From Coprobacter fastidiosus (lineage in GTDB: Bacteria; Bacteroidota; Bacteroidia; Bacteroidales; Coprobacteraceae), in contig NZ_AP028032.1 of NCBI RefSeq assembly GCF_030296935.1, positions 1,240,001 to 1,304,000 on the forward strand: a stretch of 64,000 nucleotides of DNA. The letters run 5' to 3'. Position numbers and translations under genes: made by a program. Each line of letters begins with the position of its first letter. Positions within the stretch are counted from its first letter, which is position 1. The notes under the pieces are model-generated. The model had not been told where the DNA came from and did not search any database. It worked only from the letters and a program-made list of their open reading frames with translations. Shown in pieces: positions 19,016-28,428 of the stretch.

Positions 19016-20809
19016 ATGAGTAATCTGAATTATGGTGTTATAGGAAACTGCCGCACGGCAGCCCTCATCTCTGAAACCGGAAATATCGAATGGTTATGTT
19101 TCCCCGAATTCGATTCACCCTCTATTTTCGCAGCATTATTAGACCGTAAAAATGGTGGTAATTTCGGATTTCAGGTATCGAATAAATATTCTATTTCACA
19201 ATCATACGTACCTCACACCAATATCCTATCTACTCGTTTTTCTTCAGAGGAAGGAGAATTCGTTGTTGTCGATTTTATGCCGTGTTATCATTCCCAAAAT
19301 AAAGATGAGCATTACCGTCCTGCAGAAATTTATCGTTATATTAATCGCATCAAAGGACATCCCCGATTTAAAATCGATTATAACCCAGCTCCAGACTACG
19401 CAAGAGGTAAAGTAATTTATAACATGACACCTCAATATATAGAAACTTATAGTTCCCAAAATAACAAAGACCGACAATATTTATATTCATCGCTCCCTTT
19501 AGAAACAATCCTAAATCATCAAGAAATTATATTAGAAAAAGATGAATTTCTTCTTTTATCCTATAATGAAAAAGTCATACCCGTCAACATCGAACGAGAA
19601 AAATTAGAATATTGCAGGACATTAGTATACTGGCTTAACTGGATAAACCGAACAAAAAAATATTCTATATATAACGATATTATAGAAAGGAGTCTATTAA
19701 TCTTAAAACTAATGTCATACTACAACGGTGCTGTATTAGCGGCTTTAACGACCAGCTTGCCGGAAGCTATCGGAGAAGTAAGAAACTGGGATTATCGTTT
19801 CTGCTGGTTACGTGACGCATCTATGTCTATCGAAACATTATTCCAAATAGGACATCCGGATGCAGCACGTCGATTCATGAAGTTCATACAATCAACATTT
19901 GTTGCCAAACATGAGTCATTTCAGATCATGTATGGAATTCGAGGCGAACGTAAATTAACAGAAATCATCCTCGATCATCTCTCAGGATACAAAAACTCAA
20001 AACCAGTACGTATAGGAAACGATGCTTACCATCAACGGCAAAACGACTCGTTCGGATATTTGATGGACCTCATTTATCAGTATTATCAATTAATGCCGGG
20101 CACTCTCGATGAAATTGAAGACATTTGGGAAATGGTTAAAAGCATTATAGCCATAGTCATCGAAGATTGGCATAAACCGGACAAAGGCATTTGGGAAATA
20201 CGAGGAAAAGAACAGCATTTCGTATCCTCTAAAGTCATGTGTTGGGTTGCTTTGGACAGGGCTTCTCGCATCGCAATCATGCTCGACAAGTACAGTTATA
20301 GCGAACGCTGGAAAAAAGAAGCGGACAAGATAAAATCCGATGTTTTAAAATATGGCTGGAAAGAAGAAATACAGAGCTTTTCACAAACTTATGAAAATCT
20401 ATATTTAGATTCTTCTCTATTATTGATGGAGCCATACGGCTTTCTACAAGCAGACGATATACGCTACCACAAAACCGTAAAAGCCGTAAAAAAAGCTTTA
20501 TTTCATAAAGGTCTGATGTACAGATATAACAATGAGGATGATTTCGGACTACCATCTTCCGCTTTCACAATCTGTACATTCTGGCTTATCCGAGCATTAT
20601 ACGTCATAGGTGAAAAAGAAGAAGCTCGTTGTCTATTTAATGAGGTTCTCTCCTATTCTAATCATTTAGGCCTGTTTAGTGAAGACATCAATTTCGACAC
20701 AAAAGAGCAACTTGGTAATTTTCCTCAGGCATATTCTCATTTAGCATTAGTAAATACAGCAATTCTTTTTGCAGAAGAAGAAAAAAGGCTTGATTTTATA
20801 CGACCTTAG
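19016..20809 (+). CDS. Glycoside hydrolase family 15 protein (glucoamylase/trehalase-like)
   Basis: 597 residues without a signal peptide, so cytoplasmic. The N-terminal beta domain starts GVIGNCRTAALISETGNIEW, typical of bacterial GH15 trehalase/glucoamylase-like proteins. The (alpha/alpha)6 domain contains WDYRFCWLRDASM (about 259-271), and the likely general acid lies in GIWEIRG (about 388-394). Enzymes of this branch hydrolyse alpha-glucosidic bonds, some of them trehalose. The pairing with the trehalose synthase suggests turnover of trehalose or a related glucoside; glycogen or maltodextrin cannot be excluded. A 206 bp gap follows, in which I see no terminator. Confidence 0.88.
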   Translation: MSNLNYGVIGNCRTAALISETGNIEWLCFPEFDSPSIFAALLDRKNGGNFGFQVSNKYSISQSYVPHTNILSTRFSSEEGEFVVVDFMPCYHSQNKDEHYRPAEIYRYINRIKGHPRFKIDYNPAPDYARGKVIYNMTPQYIETYSSQNNKDRQYLYSSLPLETILNHQEIILEKDEFLLLSYNEKVIPVNIEREKLEYCRTLVYWLNWINRTKKYSIYNDIIERSLLILKLMSYYNGAVLAALTTSLPEAIGEVRNWDYRFCWLRDASMSIETLFQIGHPDAARRFMKFIQSTFVAKHESFQIMYGIRGERKLTEIILDHLSGYKNSKPVRIGNDAYHQRQNDSFGYLMDLIYQYYQLMPGTLDEIEDIWEMVKSIIAIVIEDWHKPDKGIWEIRGKEQHFVSSKVMCWVALDRASRIAIMLDKYSYSERWKKEADKIKSDVLKYGWKEEIQSFSQTYENLYLDSSLLLMEPYGFLQADDIRYHKTVKAVKKALFHKGLMYRYNNEDDFGLPSSAFTICTFWLIRALYVIGEKEEARCLFNEVLSYSNHLGLFSEDINFDTKEQLGNFPQAYSHLALVNTAILFAEEEKRLDFIRP

Positions 20810-20964
20810 AAAAATTATGTAAATACAAACAAAACACAATCACCTACTAATCAACAAAATATAAAGAATATATTTTCCATTTAGAAAAAACGTCTAAAAA
20901 AATACAGAACATAAAGCGTTTATACAAATTTTAAATTACCGACCCGTTAAATATATTGCATACA

Positions 20965-20996
20965 TTTGGCTTATAATCTCTCTTTTGCTACTTTTG
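20965..20996 (+). promoter_or_regulatory. Bacteroidales-type promoter of the sigma-54 activator operon
   Basis: TTTG at 20965-20968, a 20-base spacer and TACTTTTG at 20989-20996 match the consensus exactly. Transcription would start near 21003, about 13 bases before the ATG at 21016. Confidence 0.7.
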
Positions 20997-21015
20997 CAAT
21001 AGAGAATTAAGGAAT

Positions 21016-22242
21016 ATGGTCGCACTTTCAGATATACAACAAGCCAAACAAAGATTCGGTATCATTGGAAATACACCGGGATTATTAAGAGCTGTCAGTC
21101 GAGCTCTGCAAATCGCTCCGACCGATCTCTCCGTACTAATAACCGGAGAAAGCGGAACGGGTAAAGAATTTTTTCCGCAGATTATACACACAAACAGTCA
21201 TCGTAAACATGGACGTTATATTGCGGTAAATTGCGGCGCTATACCTGAAGGTACTATTGACTCAGAGCTTTTCGGGCACGAAAAAGGTTCGTTTACCGGA
21301 GCTCTTGCCGATCGTAAAGGATACTTCGAAGAGGCTGATGGAGGAACGATATTCTTAGACGAAGTCGGAGAACTACCCCTAACAACACAAGCTCGTTTAT
21401 TGAGAGTTTTGGAAAGCGGAGAGTTCATAAAAGTCGGTTCTTCCAAAGTTCAAAAAACCAATGTCCGTATCGTTGCTGCGACAAATGTCAATATGATTAA
21501 AGCGATCTCAGAAGGAAAATTCAGGGAAGACCTATTTTATCGATTAAATACCGTACCTATCGAATTGCCTCCGTTACGAGATAGAATGGATGATATACTC
21601 CTTCTGTTTAGAAAATTCTCAAATGATTTTGCTGAAAAATACCGGATGCCGGCGATACAACTGACCGATGATGCAAAAAATTTATTACTGACTTACCGAT
21701 GGCCGGGAAACATCAGACAACTAAAAAACGTAACAGAACAAATATCTATCTTTGAGACTTCTCGTGAAGTATCAGCCGATATTATAAAGTCATATTTACC
21801 GTCATATAATGTAGAACGGTTACCGGTCGTAAGCGGTTCAGAAGGGAAAGACGGCTTTCTATTCGGAAACGAACGAGAAATGTTGTATCAGATTATCTTC
21901 GAAATGCGTAAAGAGATGAACGAGCTGAAAAGTATCGTGGATAATCTGGCAGCATCTGAAAACGGACATGGGTTGAAAGTTTACACACCGGAACACAATA
22001 CAGCAATAACCCATCCCACCGTTCCGGTCGTTAAGACATTCCATATCGATAAAGAATCTACAGAAGATGTGCACGATGAAAGTGTGTTCGAAGAAACTTC
22101 TCTATCTTTGGAGGACGCAGAAAAAGAGATGATCCGAAAATCCTTGGAAAGAAATAATGGGAAACGAAAAAAAACTGCAGAAGAACTGAAAATATCGGAG
22201 CGTACACTTTACCGTAAAATTAAAGAATATAATTTGGAGTAA
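21016..22242 (+). CDS. Sigma-54-dependent transcriptional activator, no receiver domain
   Basis: 408 residues. The AAA+ domain starts almost at the N-terminus: Walker A GESGTGKE near residue 44, the sigma-54 contact loop as GSFTGA (91-96), Walker B GGTIFLDEVGEL and the R-finger region FREDLFYRLNT. The C-terminus is a Fis-type helix-turn-helix (about 365-408, KISERTLYRKIKEYNL). There is no receiver, GAF or PAS module, so activity must be set in another way, such as by level or a partner protein. The contact loop has Ser instead of the usual Ala at position 2, a tolerated variant. It heads a row with LptE and SecG and has its own promoter. The sigma-54 element at 16719 is a candidate target. 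Confidence 0.93.
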   Translation: MVALSDIQQAKQRFGIIGNTPGLLRAVSRALQIAPTDLSVLITGESGTGKEFFPQIIHTNSHRKHGRYIAVNCGAIPEGTIDSELFGHEKGSFTGALADRKGYFEEADGGTIFLDEVGELPLTTQARLLRVLESGEFIKVGSSKVQKTNVRIVAATNVNMIKAISEGKFREDLFYRLNTVPIELPPLRDRMDDILLLFRKFSNDFAEKYRMPAIQLTDDAKNLLLTYRWPGNIRQLKNVTEQISIFETSREVSADIIKSYLPSYNVERLPVVSGSEGKDGFLFGNEREMLYQIIFEMRKEMNELKSIVDNLAASENGHGLKVYTPEHNTAITHPTVPVVKTFHIDKESTEDVHDESVFEETSLSLEDAEKEMIRKSLERNNGKRKKTAEELKISERTLYRKIKEYNLE

Positions 22243-22251
22243 GCCACACAA

Positions 22252-22749
22252 ATGAAACGATTAACCATACTATTGCTGATCATATTGACCTCTTGTACCA
22301 TATCTTACAAATTCAACGGAGCAGCAATCGACTATAATACGACAAAAACCATATCCGTAGCCGAGTTTCCGATCAGGGCAGCATTGGTATACCCTCCTCT
22401 CGGTCCTGCATTTAATGAAGCCTTGAAAGATATATACACACGACAAACCAGATTAAGCATGGTCAAAACCGGAGGAGATTTGCAAGTTGAAGGAGAAATT
22501 ACGGGTTATGACCTGAGTCCTCAAGCTGTAACCGAAGATGCTTATGCATCACAAACAAGGCTGACCATCTCGGTAAAAGTAAGATATACCAATACGAAAA
22601 ATCCTAATCTTAACGTTGATCAGACTTTTAGAGCTTATAGAGATTTTTCCAGTAGCCAGATGTTGACTCAAGTCCAAGATGAGTTAATCTCCCAAATTGT
22701 GGATGAATTAGCGGAACTAATATTTAACGCAACCGTAGGAAGTTGGTAA
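22252..22749 (+). CDS. lptE: LptE-family LPS-assembly lipoprotein
   Basis: 165 residues with a lipoprotein signal peptide (LLIILTSC; Cys about residue 15). The body fits the Bacteroidetes LptE family: SVAEFPIRAALVYPPLGPAFNEALKDIY, then DLQVEGEITGYDLSP. LptE plugs the LptD translocon that places lipopolysaccharide or lipooligosaccharide in the outer membrane. It starts 9 bp after the sigma-54 activator and two bases before the next gene, so it is co-transcribed. Symbol by family, not by close homology. Confidence 0.85.
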   Translation: MKRLTILLLIILTSCTISYKFNGAAIDYNTTKTISVAEFPIRAALVYPPLGPAFNEALKDIYTRQTRLSMVKTGGDLQVEGEITGYDLSPQAVTEDAYASQTRLTISVKVRYTNTKNPNLNVDQTFRAYRDFSSSQMLTQVQDELISQIVDELAELIFNATVGSW

Positions 22750-22751
22750 TT

Positions 22752-23504
22752 ATGTCGATAAACGGAGAAAAAATACGAAAAGAATTGTCTGAAGGTATTC
22801 CGCAAATACCATTAGAAGACTTACGTACATTACAATCCGATTATCCTTATTTCCAAGCTATCCGTTTTTTATATTTAAAAAGAGTACAAAAAGAAGAACC
22901 GCTTCTCTACCCTGAGGCCCTTGAAAGAAATGCTATTTATTCAGGTGATCGCAAATCTCTATTTTTTTTACTGGAAGGTGCTCGCCAATCCTGGACTTCC
23001 CTTTACCGACAAAATATCGAATCAGAAAAGAGTAAGGAATCTTTTTCATTAATAGATTCTTTCTTGTCGGCACAAAATGAAAATTTTTCCGAAAGTATCG
23101 AACAGCTTATTTTTCAAACAGGAGGAATACCAGCAACAGATTATTTGTCTCTCTCCAAAACTGAAAGTGGAAATGATACTTCAAATTTAAACGAATTGCA
23201 AAATATCGACCTGATAAATTCTTTCATTGAAAAATCGGAAAAAGGGAATCCTCTGGTTACCGACATAGATGCCACAATAAAACCGGGAAATACAAAAAAT
23301 ATCCCCGAAACACCACTAACAGAATCTACAGATGAAGCTTTCCTAACTGAAAGTCTGGCAAAAATATACATTAAGCAAAGAAGATATTCCAAGGCTTTGG
23401 AAATAATTAAAAAATTAAGTTTGAAATATCCAGAAAAAAATATTTACTTTGCAGACCAAATAAGATTTTTAGAAAAATTGATTATTAACATAAAAACCGA
23501 ATAA
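22752..23504 (+). CDS. Conserved hypothetical protein with C-terminal TPR-like segment
   Basis: 250 residues from the ATG at 22752, chosen over a TTG at 22743 that overlaps the lptE stop. No signal peptide and no membrane segment. The N-terminal 100 residues are charged and helical. A low-complexity linker (about 165-205) follows, and the end (LAKIYIKQRRYSKALEIIKKLSLKYPEKN) looks like one tetratricopeptide unit. I do not know a function. Its place between lptE and secG suggests a housekeeping envelope or secretion role, by position only. Confidence 0.7.
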   Translation: MSINGEKIRKELSEGIPQIPLEDLRTLQSDYPYFQAIRFLYLKRVQKEEPLLYPEALERNAIYSGDRKSLFFLLEGARQSWTSLYRQNIESEKSKESFSLIDSFLSAQNENFSESIEQLIFQTGGIPATDYLSLSKTESGNDTSNLNELQNIDLINSFIEKSEKGNPLVTDIDATIKPGNTKNIPETPLTESTDEAFLTESLAKIYIKQRRYSKALEIIKKLSLKYPEKNIYFADQIRFLEKLIINIKTE

Positions 23505-23505
23505 A

Positions 23506-23856
23506 ATGTATTTGTTCATTACCATCTTAATTCTAATCGCATCAATATTTTTAATATTGATCGTATTGGTACAAAACTCCAAAGGAGGAGGTCTTGCATC
23601 AGGCTTCTCTTCAACTAATCAGATTATGGGAGTCAGAAAGACAACCGATTTTGTTGAAAAAGCAACTTGGACACTCGCCGGTACGGTCGTTATCTTAAGT
23701 ATCGTAGCTTCAGCATTCTTACCATCTGCCAATACAGGCAGTCACGGATCAGAAATTAAAGATGCCATAAAAAAAGAAATTCCCGCCACTGCACAACCGG
23801 GATTTGAAACACAACAAACTACAGCACCGATTGCACAACCGGATTCTGCAAAATAA
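23506..23856 (+). CDS. secG: Protein translocase subunit SecG
   Basis: 116 residues with two membrane helices (about 2-22 and 52-72) around the conserved loop LVQNSKGGGLASGFSS. The loop runs into the G(V)RKTTDFVEKATW region. SecG is the accessory subunit of the SecYEG channel in the inner membrane. The C-terminal tail after 75 is polar and rich in Ala, Gln and Thr, as often in Bacteroidetes. It starts one base after the previous stop and ends the operon before a strong hairpin. Confidence 0.93.
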   Translation: MYLFITILILIASIFLILIVLVQNSKGGGLASGFSSTNQIMGVRKTTDFVEKATWTLAGTVVILSIVASAFLPSANTGSHGSEIKDAIKKEIPATAQPGFETQQTTAPIAQPDSAK

Positions 23857-23866
23857 AAAATAAAAT

Positions 23867-23900
23867 AAAACGGGCTGATTTTTATGAATCAGCCCGTTTT
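23867..23900. terminator. Bidirectional intrinsic terminator
   Basis: AAAACGGGCTGATT (23867-23880) pairs perfectly over 14 bp with AATCAGCCCGTTTT (23887-23900) around a six-base loop, with U-runs in both directions. It separates secG from the convergent lipoprotein gene. Confidence 0.92.
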
Positions 23901-23912
23901 GTATAAAACAAA

Positions 23913-24869
23913 TCAACTTAAAGGGGGTAAAGTAATTGTTTCTTCAGTTTCTGTCCAGTCGCTTACTTCAAACCCTGATCCTTCAGTTGTCTCTGAAAAT
24001 ATTATATTCGAGACCATTATTATCGACAACTTTGTTCCCGGAGATAAAATCGAAGAGAGGTGTGTCTCATATTTTTTTGTTTCCCCATTTTTCAAATCAA
24101 TTTCTACCCTGAAATAAGGAGGTACATCTGAAGGCAATACCATTGCAGTTTTGTTGACAGCCTGCGTTCCAGAAATTGTTAAAGGAATCATTACTGTTTT
24201 TGTATAATTCTCATAATTTCCATTATATACATTTACTTTTTCCGCCAAATTTCCGACATACACTCTGACTGAATCAATAGAAGTAGCTAAAGAGCTGCTA
24301 TCCTCATTTTTTAAAGTCACATTAATACCAGCTGTTTTACGTTGTAAAGCAACAGCTATATTCTCACTTCCTAAATCAACTTGTTTTACAGCAAACACAT
24401 AATCGTATATCGGATAACAAATCGTATCTGAAGAATATTGTCGTAATCCATAATATTGCGAACTCATATCTTCATTCAACACAAGTGCAGGTTCTGTTGA
24501 CGCAGGATAATCATAAGTTCCGTCTGCTCCTGCAGAGGCAACACCCCAATATAACAAAGTATAAGTGCCTACCGGCAAAAGTAGCGGACGAATATAGTTT
24601 TGTATAGAACCCGAAGCAATTGTATATACAGGATTCAAAGGACTCAATTGTCCGTTTCTATAATTCCCATAATAAGTAGAAGTTCCAGACACACATGGAT
24701 AAATATCCAAGATTCCAGAATACGGAGAATTTGTACTCAACTCGGTTACAAATAATTCCGGACTTGTTAGGTTGCTGGATTTAGGGTTACTTTCATTAAA
24801 ACAATCATCGTCATTCGAACATCCTGCAGAAACCAACAAAGCTGAGAAAAAATAAAAAAACTTTTTCAT
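23913..24869 (-). CDS. Fimbrillin/Mfa2-like lipoprotein (candidate)
   Basis: 318 residues from the ATG at 24867-24869, which starts MKKFFYFFSALLVSAGC, a clear lipoprotein signal with the Cys at residue 17. Upstream in-frame starts would disrupt it. The body has short beta strands, the motif LQRKTAGINVTLKN about two thirds along and GSGFEVSDWTETEE near the end. These fit the FimB/Mfa2 and fimbrillin-like proteins of Bacteroidales: two transthyretin-like domains of a surface pilus anchor or subunit. It is alone, with no other fimbrial gene near, so I cannot assign anchor, tip or stalk. Convergent with secG across the terminator. Confidence 0.5.
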   Translation of the reverse strand: MKKFFYFFSALLVSAGCSNDDDCFNESNPKSSNLTSPELFVTELSTNSPYSGILDIYPCVSGTSTYYGNYRNGQLSPLNPVYTIASGSIQNYIRPLLLPVGTYTLLYWGVASAGADGTYDYPASTEPALVLNEDMSSQYYGLRQYSSDTICYPIYDYVFAVKQVDLGSENIAVALQRKTAGINVTLKNEDSSSLATSIDSVRVYVGNLAEKVNVYNGNYENYTKTVMIPLTISGTQAVNKTAMVLPSDVPPYFRVEIDLKNGETKKYETHLSSILSPGTKLSIIMVSNIIFSETTEGSGFEVSDWTETEETITLPPLS

Positions 24870-24983
24870 ATAAAAATAATTTATTAAATTAATATCACTC
24901 TTCAAGTAAACAGATCTGTAATTTATAACAGAGAGGTACAACAAAAAGTTTAAAGAATAACATTAGGGATTTTTCAAATCCTT

Positions 24984-25017
24984 TTTACTACCCGAAGCCA
25001 TATTATCAGTACATTTG
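24984..25017 (+). promoter_or_regulatory. Promoter of the NhaC-type antiporter gene
   Basis: TACATTTG at 25010-25017 is a perfect -7 element. The -33 region is only T-rich (TTTA at 24984). Predicted start about 25024, 22 bases before the ATG. Confidence 0.5.
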
Positions 25018-25045
25018 CAGAATTATACAAATTAAAATTTTCTGA

Positions 25046-26362
25046 ATGCAGAGATCATCCGATTCACTTTATCACATACATAAAACCAGAAAACCTAATT
25101 TTTGGGCACTCAGTCCTCTTTTTGTTTTTCTGGGCATATATCTCATTACCTCTCTTTTAGTAAACGATTTTTATAAAGTTCCTATCGCTGTGGCATTTCT
25201 CATATCTTCGGCTTTTGCCGTCATCATATCACGAGGAGGTAGCATAAATGAGCGCATAGCACATTTTTCCTCAGGAGCAGCAAACGGAAATATCATACAA
25301 ATGATCTGGATATTCATACTTGCCGGAGCATTTGCTCAATCCGCTAAATCGATGGGAGCGATCGATGCAACCGTAAATCTTACGCTTCAGATATTACCCG
25401 ATAATCTCTTATTAGCAGGCATATTCATAGCTTCCTGTTTCATCTCCCTTTCCATAGGAACATCTGTCGGAACGATCGTTGCCCTTGCCCCAGTTGCCAT
25501 AGGAATAGCAAATCAAACAGATACGGAATTACCTTACATGGTTGCCATCGTTGTCGGAGGAGCATTTTTCGGGGATAACCTCTCCTTCATATCAGATACG
25601 ACAATCGCCGCAACAAAAACACAAGGATGTTTGATGAAAGATAAATTCAAGGTCAACAGTATGATCGTTGTTCCGGCAGCTTTTTGTGTATTGCTTTATT
25701 ATATATTCGCTGGATTAAATATTCACTCACCGTCGCACCTTACAGAGGTACAATGGATAAAAGTTATTCCCTATCTGATTGTTTTAGGAAGTGCCGTTGC
25801 AGGGTTTAATGTCATGTTGGTTCTATTACTCGGAATCATCACATCTGGAATTATAGGAATCGCAACAAACGGTTTTGATTTTTTCGGTTGGTTCGGTGCT
25901 ATGGGAACAGGTATAACAGGAATGGGAGAACTAATCATAATCACATTATTAGCTGGAGGTATGCTCGAGATGATACGCTTTAATGGAGGAATTGATTACA
26001 TTATTGAAAAACTGACTCGAAAGGTCAACTCAAAACGGGGAGCTGAACTTAGTATCGCAGGTTTGGTCAGTTTTGCAAATCTTTGTACGGCAAACAACAC
26101 GATAGCTATTATTACCACCGGAGAAATAGCCCGTGACATAGCAAACCGATTTCATATAGATAAAAGAAAATCTGCCAGTATTTTAGACACTTTTTCCTGT
26201 TTAGTGCAAGGATTGATACCTTATGGAGCACAGATGCTGATAGCGGCTTCTCTTGCAAGTATCTCCCCGCTTTCTATTATCCGATATCTCTATTATCCTA
26301 TGCTCATGGGTATTTTCGCACTGGCAGCTATTTTATTGCGATACCCCCGTCGCTATTCTTGA
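25046..26362 (+). CDS. Na+/H+ antiporter NhaC family protein
   Basis: 438 residues with about eleven hydrophobic segments. NhaC/ArsB-type marks are LSIGTSVGTIVALAPVAIGI (about 130-150), GGAFFGDNLSFISDTTIAA (about 171-190) and ANLCTANNTIAII (about 350-362), the conserved polar residues in membrane re-entrant segments. It would exchange cytoplasmic Na+ for protons across the inner membrane; a related exchange such as malate/lactate cannot be ruled out. Single gene with its own promoter. Its stop overlaps the stop of menE by 10 bp on the opposite strand. Confidence 0.85.
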   Translation: MQRSSDSLYHIHKTRKPNFWALSPLFVFLGIYLITSLLVNDFYKVPIAVAFLISSAFAVIISRGGSINERIAHFSSGAANGNIIQMIWIFILAGAFAQSAKSMGAIDATVNLTLQILPDNLLLAGIFIASCFISLSIGTSVGTIVALAPVAIGIANQTDTELPYMVAIVVGGAFFGDNLSFISDTTIAATKTQGCLMKDKFKVNSMIVVPAAFCVLLYYIFAGLNIHSPSHLTEVQWIKVIPYLIVLGSAVAGFNVMLVLLLGIITSGIIGIATNGFDFFGWFGAMGTGITGMGELIIITLLAGGMLEMIRFNGGIDYIIEKLTRKVNSKRGAELSIAGLVSFANLCTANNTIAIITTGEIARDIANRFHIDKRKSASILDTFSCLVQGLIPYGAQMLIAASLASISPLSIIRYLYYPMLMGIFALAAILLRYPRRYS

Positions 26363-27381
26363 TTTTCACGTATTATTTTTCCGGAATAGGTTTCACGAAA
26401 ATTTGATACAAAACGTATTTCTTTAGGAATCTGATAAGGAGATAAGATAAATCTTACCTCTTTCATAAAAGAAGCTATCTTCTCTTGCGTCCAGTTTTGA
26501 TCCTCGATTATAAGAACGGCTTTCTCTCCCAACCGCTCATCCAACACTCCTGTCACATAAAAACGTTTATCAGGTATCAATTCGGATATTTTCTTCTCGA
26601 TCTCTTCAGGAAAAAGTTTTACACCTCCCGAATTAATCACATTATCAAAGCGCCCCAACCATTCAAAACTCGTTTTTCCCGAAAGCCTGACTATATCGTT
26701 TGTTATAAAAAACGTATTACTCAAATGCGGAGCATGAATGCAAAGACACCCCCTATCATCTTGTAAGAATGTAATATTTCCCAAAGCCTTATATCCGGAA
26801 TAAGCGGTATTTAATTCCCGCAAAGCGATATGCGAAACAGTTTCCGTCATGCCATAAGTAGAAAAACAACGTATTGGAAATGCTGATAAAGCAGATTCTA
26901 AAGTCGAAGACACAGCAGCACCTCCGATAATTAATTGTTTTATATAAGAAATCTTATTCCGGGTTACCGAATCTGAAAGAGATTCTTGAACCTGCATGGG
27001 AACCATCGCTGCAAAATCGACACTACGATTTATCTCTTTTAATGGAGAAGAAGAGGGTTTTACGACCAATAAATTCGCACCTGCAAGAAGAGCTCTTACA
27101 ATCATCATCTTTCCTGCGATATAATTCGGAGACAGACAAAGTAAAAGAACCGAATCGGTATCTATTCCGAAGAACTCGTTTGTCAGGCGAGCCGAAGCCT
27201 CCATATCCGATTTCAATAAATGAATTTTCTTAGGCGTTCCGGTCGATCCGGACGTATGTCCGACAACATATTCACGGTCATCGAACCATTCGGTCAAAAA
27301 TGAAACGACATCGATATTATCCTCTGTTACAGAAATCTCATCGACATCCGAATAACATCTATCATTCAGCACTATTCCCAT
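26353..27381 (-). CDS. menE: 2-succinylbenzoate-CoA ligase MenE
   Basis: 342 residues from the ATG at 27379-27381; a TTG seven codons upstream is also open. An ANL-superfamily adenylating enzyme of short type. The P-loop VGHTSGSTGTPKK is near residue 40, the A5 motif STYGMTETVSH comes mid-protein, WLGRFDNVINSGGVKLFPEEIE before the hinge, and the C-terminal Lys in YSGKIIREN. It activates o-succinylbenzoate to its CoA ester in menaquinone synthesis. Last gene of menF-D-B-C-E, overlapping menC by 10 bp and converging on the nhaC-type gene. At about 340 residues it is shorter than the roughly 450-490 usual for MenE, as often in Bacteroidetes. Confidence 0.88.
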   Translation of the reverse strand: MGIVLNDRCYSDVDEISVTEDNIDVVSFLTEWFDDREYVVGHTSGSTGTPKKIHLLKSDMEASARLTNEFFGIDTDSVLLLCLSPNYIAGKMMIVRALLAGANLLVVKPSSSPLKEINRSVDFAAMVPMQVQESLSDSVTRNKISYIKQLIIGGAAVSSTLESALSAFPIRCFSTYGMTETVSHIALRELNTAYSGYKALGNITFLQDDRGCLCIHAPHLSNTFFITNDIVRLSGKTSFEWLGRFDNVINSGGVKLFPEEIEKKISELIPDKRFYVTGVLDERLGEKAVLIIEDQNWTQEKIASFMKEVRFILSPYQIPKEIRFVSNFRETYSGKIIRENQE

Positions 27382-28418
27382 ATTAACGATGATAAATCCC
27401 AACTCAACGAAGGGTCATACTGTATTGTAGATCCTTTCTGAACTAAAGGAGAAATAATATTATTCTTATATAATTGCCCGGTACCTAATCCCTGAGGAAT
27501 AGAGGATTGTAGCATTGCTGTCCATTGAGCAATGGCATTCAGTCCCACATTCGATTCCAGAGCAGAAGTTATCCACCATCCGATATTTCGTTTCTCGGCT
27601 TTATCGATCCATTCGGCAGATCCGCTCAAACCTCCGGCCAATGCAGGTTTTAAAATTATATACTGAGGATTTATTACATCCAACATCTGTTCTTTTAATT
27701 TCGGATCATTAATTCCGATCAATTCCTCATCCAAGGCAATCGGAATCGGTGTATTCCGGCATAAAGCCTCCATCTCCCTCCACTGCCCTTGTCGGATAGG
27801 TTGTTCGATAGAATGAATGTCATACCGGGACAGCCGATCCAATTTAAACATCGCTTCCGACGGTAAAAACGCACCATTCGCATCCACCCGCAACTCTATT
27901 TCATCCTTTCCGTAACGTGAACGTATAGACTTTAACAACTCTAATTCCGAATTAAAATCTATCGCCCCGATTTTCAATTTGACACAACGAAATCCGGCAG
28001 TCAGTTTTTCTTCGATACGGCTATACATAGCTTCTTTATCACCCATCCAAATCAAACCGTTGATCTCGATCGATTGCTTGCCCTCATAAAAAGCTCCCGG
28101 ACAGATTTTTCGTCTACCACCGTTTTTTAAATCGAGAAGAGCCGTCTCAACACCGAAACGGATCGAACTCCAATCTCTCAACGAAACCGTATCCAACGTA
28201 TCGATCTGTTCGCAAATTTCTTTTAATTTTTCTTCATATCCGGGACGATCATCCGCACTCAACCCTCGAAACAAAGCACACTCTCCAATTCCGAATATCC
28301 AAGGTGTTTCATCATGCCATATACGGACAAACCATGTTTCTTTCTGAGTTAATATACCTCTTGAAGTACCTCCGGGCACTTTAAAATCAAGAATATACCG
28401 AGTATAAGCAGCTTTCAT
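27372..28418 (-). CDS. menC: o-succinylbenzoate synthase MenC
   Basis: 348 residues of the enolase superfamily. The catalytic set is visible: K147 and K149 in VKLKIG, metal ligands D179 (RVDANGAF), E205 (SIEQPI) and D230 (ALDEEL), and K257 (ILKPAL). It dehydrates SHCHC to o-succinylbenzoate in the cytoplasm. It starts ten bases after menB and overlaps menE. Dipeptide epimerases share this fold, but the men context decides. Confidence 0.93.
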   Translation of the reverse strand: MKAAYTRYILDFKVPGGTSRGILTQKETWFVRIWHDETPWIFGIGECALFRGLSADDRPGYEEKLKEICEQIDTLDTVSLRDWSSIRFGVETALLDLKNGGRRKICPGAFYEGKQSIEINGLIWMGDKEAMYSRIEEKLTAGFRCVKLKIGAIDFNSELELLKSIRSRYGKDEIELRVDANGAFLPSEAMFKLDRLSRYDIHSIEQPIRQGQWREMEALCRNTPIPIALDEELIGINDPKLKEQMLDVINPQYIILKPALAGGLSGSAEWIDKAEKRNIGWWITSALESNVGLNAIAQWTAMLQSSIPQGLGTGQLYKNNIISPLVQKGSTIQYDPSLSWDLSSLIWE

Positions 28419-28428
28419 TTATTTCTTC

